A stretch of DNA of 16,103 nucleotides from Oscillospiraceae bacterium (GTDB lineage: Bacteria > Bacillota > Clostridia > Oscillospirales > Ruminococcaceae): contig JAHZHS010000031.1 in the NCBI GenBank assembly GCA_019420135.1, forward strand, positions 1-16,103, written 5' to 3'. How positions within the stretch are numbered: the first letter of the stretch is position 1; the number at the start of each line of letters is the position of its first letter. Below the pieces are notes generated by a model, which saw only the letters and a list, made by a program, of their open reading frames with translations, ran no database searches and was not told the origin of the DNA. Both the position numbers and the translations under genes were made by a program. Positions 7,140 to 13,249 of the stretch are shown here, piece after piece.

Positions 7140-7556
7140 ATGAACCATTACACGCTGGCCGATATGCAGCCCGGCCTGACCGAATCCTTTACCGTCACCG
7201 TCACCCAGGAGATGATGGATGCCTTTCTCCGCATCACCGGGGACTGTTCTCCCATCCATGTGGACGAGGAGTATGCCAAAGGCCGGGGCTATCCCGGCCG
7301 GGTGGTCTACGGCATGCTGGGAGCAAGCTTTTTCTCCACGCTGGCGGGGGTCTACCTTCCCGGCGAGCATTGCCTGCTCCATGGCGTGGAGTCCAAGTTT
7401 GCCCGGCCGGTGTTTGTTGGGGATACCCTCACCATCTCCGGCACCGTGACCCATGTGAGCGAAGCCGTCAGTGAGGCCGAGATCAAGGCGACCATCACAA
7501 ATCAGGACGGAAAAAAGGTCACGCGGGGAATCATTCGGGCGGGACTTGCCAAATAA
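7140..7556 (+). CDS. MaoC-like hot-dog dehydratase/hydratase ((R)-3-hydroxyacyl type)
   Basis: A 138-residue single hot-dog domain related to (R)-specific enoyl hydratases, which interconvert a 3-hydroxyacyl thioester and its trans-2-enoyl form. The hydratase motif reads ITGDCSPIHVDEEYA (about residues 31-45), keeping the catalytic Asp and His; the usual Asn before Pro is Ser. VVYGML takes the place of the common VxHGML, a substrate-pocket change. The ATG at 7140 follows AAGGAGGT (7127-7134); a longer frame opening at GTG 7080 would run through the preceding hairpin and lacks a ribosome site. It lies 86 bases after the carrier gene and 33 before the reductase gene, so the thioester substrate is probably carried by that ACP. 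The actual substrate cannot be told. Confidence 0.88.
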   Translation: MNHYTLADMQPGLTESFTVTVTQEMMDAFLRITGDCSPIHVDEEYAKGRGYPGRVVYGMLGASFFSTLAGVYLPGEHCLLHGVESKFARPVFVGDTLTISGTVTHVSEAVSEAEIKATITNQDGKKVTRGIIRAGLAK

Positions 7557-7589
7557 TAACCCTAATGCAGCTTTAAGGAGGACCTTTTT

Positions 7590-8333
7590 ATGGCATATAC
7601 CTATCTCATCACCGGTGCCACCAGCGACGTGGGCACGGCGCTGATCGACCGCCTGCTGGACGGAGCCCCCTCCGACACGCTGGTACTGGCCCAGGGCTGC
7701 GGCGATGTGGAAAAGCTCGCCCCTCTTTGCCAGAAATATCCCGGTCAGGTACGGCCCTTTGACGTGGATCTGTCGGATATGCTCAAGGTGGATGCGTTTG
7801 TCCGCCTGCTGGAGCAGACCGCCCCGGTGCCCACCCACTTTGTCCATCTGCCTGCCCTGCCGGTGGTGAACACCCGGTTCAAGAATTTTGACGAGGAGCG
7901 TTTTGCCCGGGATATGGAGATCCAGGTTCACAGCGCCGTCAAGATCTGCCGCGTCTTTGTGCCCAAGATGGCAAAGGCGGGTTTTGGCCGGGTGCTGTTC
8001 ATCCAGACCAGCTATACCATCGGCTGCCCGCCCAAGAACACCGCAGCCTACGTCATGGCCAAGAGCGCCATCGGCGGGCTGGTCAAGAGCCTGGCGGTGG
8101 AGTATGCCCGCCAGGGTGTCACCGTCAACTGTGTGGCGCCCAGCATGATGGAGACCCACTTCCTCAAGGATACGCCCGACCTCATTGTCCAGGCCGCCGC
8201 CGCCGACAATCCCATGGGCCGCAACGCCACCCCCGCGGATGTGGTTCCGGCCATGGCCTTCCTGCTTTCAGAGGAGGCCCGCTTCATCACCGGCGTCACG
8301 CTGCCGGTCACGGGAGGTTCCGCCATTGTCTGA
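7590..8333 (+). CDS. Short-chain dehydrogenase/reductase, FabG-like but divergent
   Basis: A 247-residue Rossmann-fold oxidoreductase. The N-terminal nucleotide motif is TGATSDVG (residues 8-15), where the middle Gly of TGxxxGxG is Asp13. The active site has S141, Y154 and K158 (SYTIG...YVMAK), spaced exactly as in FabG. The NNAG motif is replaced by HLPALP, and the Asn of the catalytic tetrad appears to be Gln112 (EIQVHSA). The C-terminus GVTLPVTGGSAIV matches the usual VDGG ending. It would reduce or oxidise the 3-position of an ACP-bound group in concert with the MaoC protein; the cofactor is uncertain because the loop after strand two is unusual. The ATG at 7590 follows TAAGGAGG (7574-7582) at the ideal distance. 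Its 3' end overlaps the start of the next gene by eight bases. Confidence 0.88.
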   Translation: MAYTYLITGATSDVGTALIDRLLDGAPSDTLVLAQGCGDVEKLAPLCQKYPGQVRPFDVDLSDMLKVDAFVRLLEQTAPVPTHFVHLPALPVVNTRFKNFDEERFARDMEIQVHSAVKICRVFVPKMAKAGFGRVLFIQTSYTIGCPPKNTAAYVMAKSAIGGLVKSLAVEYARQGVTVNCVAPSMMETHFLKDTPDLIVQAAAADNPMGRNATPADVVPAMAFLLSEEARFITGVTLPVTGGSAIV

Positions 8334-9330
8334 TGTGGTATACCGTCTGGCACGCCTGGGCGAGGATGACGCCATCCGCGACTTCATCAACAGCCATTTC
8401 GATATGCGCCTGCCCCTCATCAACCGCAAGGAGTTCTACCACCACTACTATGCGGGCAGGGGAGGGGTTCCTCAGTTTGCGGTGGCGGAGCAGGACGGCC
8501 GGTATCTGAGCGCGGCGGGGTATATCCTGGCCAATGCCTCGGAGACGCCCGATGTGTGGGTATCCATCTGGGTGGCGGAAAAGGGCCACAACGGGGTGGG
8601 CCTGGAATTGATGAACGCCCTGCCCGAGCTGACCCATGCCCGGGTGCTGGCTTGCAACAATATCCGTGCGGCCACCTGTGCCCTCTACCATTTTTTGGGG
8701 TGGAAGGCCGAGCGGATGAACCACTATTACCGCCTGGCCAATCTGCCCTCCTACCAGCTGGCGCAGTTCACGCAAAAGAACATCCTGCCGGTACAGAGCG
8801 GACGGATCCTGACCCCGGTGCGCACGGCGGCGGACCTGATTCCTCTGGGAGTGCCCCTGTCCGGCCATACCCCGCGGAAAGACGTGTGGTATCTCCGGCG
8901 GCGGTATTTCTATTACCCCCATTTTCATTATTATGTATGGGCGGCCATGGAGGCCGGCCGGCCGCTGGCCTATGTGGTCACCCGCACGGTTTCCGCGGAG
9001 GAGACCGGCTGCGTGCCGGTGATCCGCTTGGTGGACTATATTGGACCCGACGAGGTGCTGCCCACCATCGGGCGGGCGCTGGACACCATTCTGCGGGCAT
9101 CAGGTGCGGAGTATATGGACTGCTATAACGCCGGCATTCCGGCGGAGATCTGGCGTGCCGCGGGCTTTTGTGAGCGGGTGCCGGGGGATGGCACCGTCAT
9201 CCCCAATTATCTCTCGCCGCCCCTGCGGGAAAACACCGAATACTACTACTTCACCAACCGCCCTGAAGGCTTTGTCATCTTCAAGGCGGACGGGGACCAG
9301 GATCGTCCCAACCTGCCCGCCGACGCCTGA
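8326..9330 (+). CDS. Large GNAT-like acyltransferase protein, probably two GNAT-type halves
   Basis: A 334-residue cytosolic protein with no signal or membrane segment. Residues 1-150 look like a GNAT N-acetyltransferase: R-L-A-R-L-G-E-D-D-A at the N-terminus, GYILAN, then KGHNGVGLELMNAL in the acetyl-CoA loop region and ACNNIRAATCALYHFLGW. The second half (about 190-325) repeats the general layout (MEAGRPLAYVVTR, YIGPDEVLPTIGRAL, EYMDCYNAGIPAEIWRAAGF) and ends in FKADGDQDRPN. I associate that tail with acetyltransferase-like genes of surface-polysaccharide loci, from memory. The start is TTG 8326 after GGGAGGT (8312-8318), inside the reductase gene, implying translational coupling. A longer open frame upstream only shadows the reductase gene. 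It may use the carrier-bound acyl group or acetyl-CoA to N-acylate a sugar; this is inference. Confidence 0.78.
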   Translation: MSDVVYRLARLGEDDAIRDFINSHFDMRLPLINRKEFYHHYYAGRGGVPQFAVAEQDGRYLSAAGYILANASETPDVWVSIWVAEKGHNGVGLELMNALPELTHARVLACNNIRAATCALYHFLGWKAERMNHYYRLANLPSYQLAQFTQKNILPVQSGRILTPVRTAADLIPLGVPLSGHTPRKDVWYLRRRYFYYPHFHYYVWAAMEAGRPLAYVVTRTVSAEETGCVPVIRLVDYIGPDEVLPTIGRALDTILRASGAEYMDCYNAGIPAEIWRAAGFCERVPGDGTVIPNYLSPPLRENTEYYYFTNRPEGFVIFKADGDQDRPNLPADA

Positions 9331-9352
9331 CTGTCCGGCGGACAAATCCCCG

Positions 9353-9667
9353 TTACAGCCCGTAATCCTCCAGACGCTGCTGCAGTTCTGCCTCGTCGGC
9401 AACGGCGACGCCCTGCTGCAGGGCCAGAATGTCGTTTTCAGGCAGCAGCCGGGTATAGATGTCGTACTCGGCCAGGGGGCCGGAACCGTCGGCAGAATAC
9501 AGGGCGAGATGCCCGCCGTTGTCCTTGAGAAGGTAGCCGGCGGACGGCTGTGACTGAGGACGGCTGCCCAGGGCAAACCAAAGTGCACCGGCCACGATGC
9601 ACAGCAATGCCAGAGCTCCCAGCAGGGAGAGATACAGCATCCAGCCGCGTTTGTGCTCATTTTGCAT
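9353..9667 (-). CDS. Small membrane-anchored protein with BofC C-terminal-like domain
   Basis: A 104-residue protein on the opposite strand: a basic N-terminus (MQNEHKRG), one membrane helix at about residues 9-32 (WMLYLSLLGALALLCIVAGA), and an outside domain reading GYLLKDNGGHLALYS, AEYDIYTRLLPENDILALQQG and ELQQRLEDYGL. This pattern (residue run, LP.xD...L..GI, terminal LEDY) matches the BofC C-terminal-like proteins common in Clostridia; their role is unclear. The start at 9667 is supported by GAAAGGGG on the minus strand about ten bases upstream; an earlier in-frame ATG at 9727 has no ribosome site and adds a poorly conserved basic stretch. It converges on the GNAT gene with 22 bases between the stop codons, with only a small hairpin (9332-9344) there, and diverges from the PBP gene. 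Confidence 0.78.
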   Translation of the reverse strand: MQNEHKRGWMLYLSLLGALALLCIVAGALWFALGSRPQSQPSAGYLLKDNGGHLALYSADGSGPLAEYDIYTRLLPENDILALQQGVAVADEAELQQRLEDYGL

Positions 9668-9808
9668 GGTGTTGTGCCCCTTTCCGCCGCCCGGAATGCG
9701 CGGCCTGAAAAAATAACGTTGCTGCACACAGTATGCCCGTGCCGGGGCAACGGTAACCCTTTTTGTTGTGAATTTTTCATTGACGCCTATACTTTTGGCA
9801 ATACTTTG

Positions 9809-9817
9809 TGTTATAAT
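9809..9817 (+). promoter_or_regulatory. Extended -10 promoter for the PBP gene
   Basis: TGTTATAAT matches the extended -10 consensus TGnTATAAT exactly. No good -35 stands at 17 bases; TTGACG at 9780-9785 is 26 bases away and too far. Transcription would start near 9824, placing the ATG at 9855 and the strong ribosome site at 9899-9906 in the transcript. A tandem direct repeat GGTATCT (9827-9833, 9836-9842) follows the start, and GATACC (9866-9871) can pair with either copy. Confidence 0.65.
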
Positions 9818-9854
9818 TCAGTCTATGGTATCTTCGGTATCTGCGTGACTGCGG

Positions 9855-11546
9855 ATGGGAGAGGGGATACCTTGTCAGATTGTTGAACAGTTTCCCGCAA
9901 AGGAGGCGGTCCCCATAGACCCCAAAAAAGAACGGCATATTTCGGTCGGCGGCGCCAAGAACCCGTCGGATCCCGGACAGAATGCCGGAACACCCGCCGC
10001 AGGCGGTAAAAAGAAAAAGCCCCGCAAACGCCGCCACAGCGTTTGGGGATATATCTGGCGGACCTTTGTCTGCCTGTTCTGCGTCGGTATCATGGCGTGC
10101 AGCGTGGCGGGCGTGCTTCTGGCCATGTACATTGTGGAAGTCACCGCCAATGACACCGAGCTGGACCTGGACAACCAGAAACTGAAACAGACGACGATCG
10201 TTTATGCCCTCAACCGGGATACCAACGAGTGGGAACCGTACGCCACCTTCTCGGGCAGTGACAACCGAATCTGGAAGTCGCTGGATGAGATGCCGGAGTA
10301 TCTTCAGAAGGCGGTCATCGCCGTTGAGGACAAGGACTTCATGAATGAGCCCGGCATCAACATCAAGCGTACCATCGGTGCAGCCCTCAACGAGTTCACC
10401 GGCAACGCCATTTACGGCCAGACCACCGGTGCCTCCACCCTGGAGCAGCAGCTGGTCAAGAACCTGACCAAGGATGACGATGTGGGCGGTATTGACGGTT
10501 ATCTGCGTAAAGTCCGTGAGATTTTCCGCGCCATCGGTCTGTGCAACCGGTACAGCAAGGCCACCATTCTGGAAGCCTACCTCAACACCATCCCTCTGAC
10601 GGGCCAGATTTACGGCATGGAGGTTGGTGCCCAGACCTACTTTGGCAAGACGGTCTCCGACCTGACGCTGAGTGAGTGCGCAGTGCTGGCATCCATCACC
10701 AAGAACCCCACCAGCTACAACCCCTTCACCAACCCGGAAAACCTCCAGACCCGCCGCAACCATGTCCTGAGGGAAATGTACAATCAGGGCTATATCACCG
10801 AGGAGGAGTATAACTCCGCCTGTGCGGAGCCCATCACCCTGGTGGAAAGCTCTTCCTCCACCAAGACGGCTACGGTCAGCTCCAACAACTCCTATTTCAC
10901 CGACGCGCTGTACAACGACCTGGTCCAGGCCATCATGGAAACCTACAACATGACCAACCAGGAAGCCCAGAGCGAGGTGCTCAACGGCGGTCTGCGCGTC
11001 TACTCCACGGTGGATACCAAGGTCCAGACCTCTCTGGAAAACCTCATGCTCAACGAGAATGATGATATCTTCCCGGCGCTGTGGCATGACGAGGAAGTGG
11101 AAACCTCTATTCCCGCCGACGGTGAGATCACTTATGATGACGATGGCCTGCCCCTGCAGGAAAACTCCGACGGGGATATGGTCGCGGTCTTTGGTCAGGA
11201 CGCTATCCCCGTCTATGCGGACGATGAGAACACCACCTTCAAGACCACGGTGAATGAGGACAACAATACCCTGGTCTTTTATGAGAAGGTCCGTACCCAG
11301 GCAGCTGCTGCCGTCGTTGATTACGACGGCCAGGTGGTTGCCGTGGTGGGCGGCCTGGGCGAGAAGAAGTACGATCTGGTATTCAACCGTGCCACCGAGC
11401 CCCACCAGACCGGTTCTACCATGAAGCCCATTGCGGCCTACTGCCTTGCCATCGACAACGGCCTGACCACGTATTCCTCCCGCCAGATCGATCTGGGCAT
11501 CTACACGGCGGCGGACAAAAAGGTCCTCAAGAGCCAGTCTTCCTAG
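9855..11546 (+). CDS. Class A penicillin-binding protein, N-terminal part up to an in-frame TAG
   Basis: Bifunctional peptidoglycan synthase polymerising lipid II and cross-linking strands. Counting from ATG 9855: a lysine/arginine-rich cytoplasmic segment, a membrane anchor (about 66-93), a GT51 glycosyltransferase domain (about 135-330) with catalytic E158 in VEDKDF, GASTLEQQLVKN (192-203) and ILEAYLNTIPL, then the transpeptidase domain with S521-T-M-K524. The frame stops at TAG (codon 564), after SxxK but before SxN and KTG, which follow in the same frame (next entry). GT51 shows a Glu where EDxxFxxHxG has His. The start is doubtful: ATG 9855 lacks a ribosome site, while AAAGGAGG (9899-9906) points to ATA at 9915 (then DPKKERHIS). 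As read, the product keeps glycosyltransferase activity but not a complete transpeptidase. Confidence 0.85.
   Translation: MGEGIPCQIVEQFPAKEAVPIDPKKERHISVGGAKNPSDPGQNAGTPAAGGKKKKPRKRRHSVWGYIWRTFVCLFCVGIMACSVAGVLLAMYIVEVTANDTELDLDNQKLKQTTIVYALNRDTNEWEPYATFSGSDNRIWKSLDEMPEYLQKAVIAVEDKDFMNEPGINIKRTIGAALNEFTGNAIYGQTTGASTLEQQLVKNLTKDDDVGGIDGYLRKVREIFRAIGLCNRYSKATILEAYLNTIPLTGQIYGMEVGAQTYFGKTVSDLTLSECAVLASITKNPTSYNPFTNPENLQTRRNHVLREMYNQGYITEEEYNSACAEPITLVESSSSTKTATVSSNNSYFTDALYNDLVQAIMETYNMTNQEAQSEVLNGGLRVYSTVDTKVQTSLENLMLNENDDIFPALWHDEEVETSIPADGEITYDDDGLPLQENSDGDMVAVFGQDAIPVYADDENTTFKTTVNEDNNTLVFYEKVRTQAAAAVVDYDGQVVAVVGGLGEKKYDLVFNRATEPHQTGSTMKPIAAYCLAIDNGLTTYSSRQIDLGIYTAADKKVLKSQSS
11544..11546 (+). 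other. In-frame amber codon inside the PBP transpeptidase domain
   Basis: The frame continues without any base lost or gained: VLKSQSS before TAG and LAPFAASTLARDDVW after it. A single-base change from several sense codons (TGG, CAG, AAG, TAC, TCG, TTG, GAG) would create it. No other gene in the window ends in TAG. Confidence 0.95.
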
Positions 11547-12437
11547 CTGGCTCCCTTTGCGGCCAGCACCCTGGCCCGCGACGATGTCTGGCGCTCCTGG
11601 CCCGAGAACTACGGCGGATCCGGCGGTACCGGCGCCACGGTTCTCACCTATGACGCCCTGCAGCAGTCGCTGAACACGGTCGCCGTACGTATCGGCCAGC
11701 TGGTCGGTACCGAGATGATGTTCAACTTTGCCCATGATACCCTTCAGTGCAGCTATCTGAATGCCGAGACGGACATGGACTATGCACCTCTGGTCCTGGG
11801 CGCCCAGTCCCGCGGCCTGACCACTGTCCAGTTGGCGGCGGCCTACACCATCTTTAGCGACGGCACCTACACCACGCCCCATTATTTCACGGAAGTCTAC
11901 GACTATCAGGACAACCTTTATCTGGATAACTCCAAGCGGATCTCCACGACCCAGGCCATCAAGCCTTCCACGGCGACGATCATGAACCGCATGCTCCAGA
12001 ATGTTCTGAAGACCGGTACCGCCAAGGGCATGACCCCCAAGACCGAGAACAACATTCCCGCAGCGGCCAAGACCGGTACGACTTCCGACTTCAAGGACTT
12101 CACCTTTGCGGGTCTGACGCCGTATTACGTCACCGCGGTCTGGTGGGGCTTTGACGACCCCACGCCCATGGACACCTACGGCGTTACCAGTGGTAAACCC
12201 ACCCAGGTCCTGTGGAAGAGCCTCATGGAGGAGGTCCTTGCCGACAAGGAGTATAAGGACTTCCCCATGGCGGATGACGTTGTGACCAAGCAGTTTGACC
12301 CGTCCACCGGTTCTATCATCTCGGGCGGCGGCCTCACCGGTTACTATACCGAGGACAACCTTCCCGAAAACTATACCGACGATGTGGACCCCTACGCGGC
12401 AGACGCTCTGAATGCCGCCACCAGCACGGCAGGCTAA
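11547..12437 (+). pseudogene. C-terminal part of the class A PBP transpeptidase, downstream of the TAG
   Basis: This is the continuation of the same frame to TAA at 12437. It holds the remaining transpeptidase motifs: S605-L-N607 (LQQSLNTVAVRIG) and K739-T-G-T742 (AAKTGTTSDFKDFTFAG), numbered from ATG 9855 and counting the amber codon. The C-terminus is acidic and Gly/Ser/Thr rich. It shows no other stop, frameshift or loss. With read-through the full protein would have about 860 residues, ordinary for class A PBPs of Clostridia. On its own this part lacks the nucleophilic serine and cannot act; the in-frame ATGs at 11715 and 11718 have no convincing ribosome site. It may be the tail of a freshly inactivated gene, a sequencing error, or a suppressed codon. 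Confidence 0.85.
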
Positions 12438-12472
12438 GCAATCCGTTTGCCTGCGGCACACAGCGACAAACA

Positions 12473-12540
12473 TTTTACGGTAAATCCCATGGCAGTCTGG
12501 CTGCCTGGGGTTTGCCGTAAAATTTTATTGTGCCTTTTTT
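12473..12540 (+). terminator. Strong intrinsic terminator after the PBP gene
   Basis: Arms 12473-12495 and 12501-12522 pair over 22 positions with two G-U pairs and one bulged T (12490), around a 5-base loop. The stem is followed by ATTTTATTG and a six-T run (12535-12540). It also begins with TTTT/AAAA, so it can function in both directions. Confidence 0.9.
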
Positions 12541-12576
12541 GGAATGCAGCGGACGGAATGTGTGCCGGAAACAGAC

Positions 12577-12614
12577 AGGGCAGGACTCTCCGTAGGAACA
12601 GGCCCTGCCTTTTT
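12577..12614 (+). terminator. Second, weaker terminator-like hairpin
   Basis: AGGGCAGG (12577-12584) pairs with CCTGCCTT (12604-12611), one G-U pair included, over a loop of about 19 bases, followed by five T (12610-12614). It lies 40 bases beyond the main terminator and upstream of the predicted promoter, so it is a backup terminator rather than an attenuator of the threonine operon. Confidence 0.55.
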
Positions 12615-12714
12615 GCAATAGAAAAAATTCACAAAAAAGAAAAATTAAATTCGGTTGAAAGATGTAATGATCGCCAAAAAGTGTGTCCTGGAAGGGCAAA
12701 ACCTGCATTTTTGC

Positions 12715-12743
12715 TTGCATACCGCGTACACACATGGTATGAT
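12715..12743 (+). promoter_or_regulatory. Promoter of the ACT-HTH / hom / thrB / lysC operon
   Basis: TTGCAT (12715-12720), a 17-base spacer, and TATGAT (12738-12743) with TG at 12735-12736 (extended -10). The expected start is near 12750, about 36 bases before the ATG. Confidence 0.65.
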
Positions 12744-12748
12744 TATCC

Positions 12749-12763
12749 TTGTTTCGGAAACAA
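12749..12763. promoter_or_regulatory. 15-bp palindrome at the transcription start, likely operator
   Basis: TTGTTTC-G-GAAACAA is a perfect inverted repeat with one central base, placed on the predicted transcription start of a threonine-pathway operon whose first gene encodes an HTH-ACT protein. Binding there would block transcription. Confidence 0.55.
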
Positions 12764-12785
12764 ATGTACTTGAGGGAGGGACAAT

Positions 12786-13214
12786 ATGAGCGAACGGCGT
12801 TTCCTTTTGGTAGACACGTCGGTCTTGCCTGACGTTTTTCTCAAAGTGCTGGAAGCCAAGCAGCTTTTGGCTGCCGGGGAAGTGACCAACATTTCGGCTG
12901 CGGCACGGCGGGCAGGTATTTCGCGCAGCGCATTTTATAAATATAAGGACTGTGTTTTTGATGCAGAAACGGGACGTGAGACCATCACCGTCATTGCCAC
13001 GCTGCTGGATAAGACCGGTGCGCTGCAAAGCCTGTTGTCGGGCATTTCGGCAGCGGGGGCGTCTATCGTGACTATCACCCAGTCCCGGCCGGAAAACGGT
13101 GCCGCCCAGGTGGAAGTCACGGTGCGCACCGGCATGATGCAGATGAGCGTGGAGAATATGCTGATGCATCTTTCACGTCAGCCCAATGTGGTGGAGGTTC
13201 ACCGCGGCACCTGA
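12786..13214 (+). CDS. pheB: ACT domain protein with N-terminal HTH (PheB/UPF0735, probable threonine-pathway regulator)
   Basis: A 142-residue protein. The N-terminal third has a helix-turn-helix-like segment, ISAAARRAGISRSAFYKYKD (residues 36-55), followed by a short linker and an ACT domain (about 68-140; ITVIATLLDKTGALQSLLSGI and VTITQS), the fold that commonly binds amino acids. This is the layout of the PheB/UPF0735 family. I recall that the B. subtilis member was described as ThrR, a repressor of hom-thrCB; this is from memory. Here it is the first gene of an operon with hom, thrB and lysC, 35 bases before hom, and sits behind a promoter with a palindrome, which fits feedback by threonine or a related amino acid. 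The start follows GAGGGAGGG (12772-12780). Confidence 0.88.
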   Translation: MSERRFLLVDTSVLPDVFLKVLEAKQLLAAGEVTNISAAARRAGISRSAFYKYKDCVFDAETGRETITVIATLLDKTGALQSLLSGISAAGASIVTITQSRPENGAAQVEVTVRTGMMQMSVENMLMHLSRQPNVVEVHRGT

Positions 13215-13249
13215 GGCCGCGCCGGTAATGTTGAGGGGAGAGATTACCC

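Larger units (their letters stand above)
12438..12785 (+). other. 348-base intergenic region between PBP and the threonine operon
   Basis: No convincing gene lies here. It holds, in order, a strong terminator (12473-12540), a second weaker terminator-like hairpin (12577-12614), an AT-rich stretch of poly-A tracts (12619-12660), a promoter (12715-12743), and a 15-base palindrome at the transcription start (12749-12763). The A-tract stretch could act as an upstream element for the promoter. Confidence 0.7.

Noticed and set aside
8185..8325. Upstream extension of the GNAT-like gene
   Set aside because: It overlaps the C-terminal codons of the reductase in another frame and has proline/arginine-rich shadow composition; the TTG at 8326 has the proper ribosome site.
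9780..9785. TTGACG as the -35 of the PBP promoter
   Set aside because: It is 26 bases from the TATAAT at 9812, too far for a sigma-A type promoter; the extended -10 explains activity without it.
9777..12473. A very long open frame (898 codons) on the minus strand opposite the PBP gene
   Set aside because: GC-rich codon use on the sense strand removes antisense stops; the translation is low-complexity (Gly/Val/Leu/His/Arg rich) with no recognisable domain, while the sense frame has clear GT51 and transpeptidase motifs.
12447..12773. A 108-codon plus-strand frame in the intergenic region before the ACT-HTH gene
   Set aside because: It runs through the strong terminator, the promoter and the palindrome; it has no ribosome site and no protein-like composition.
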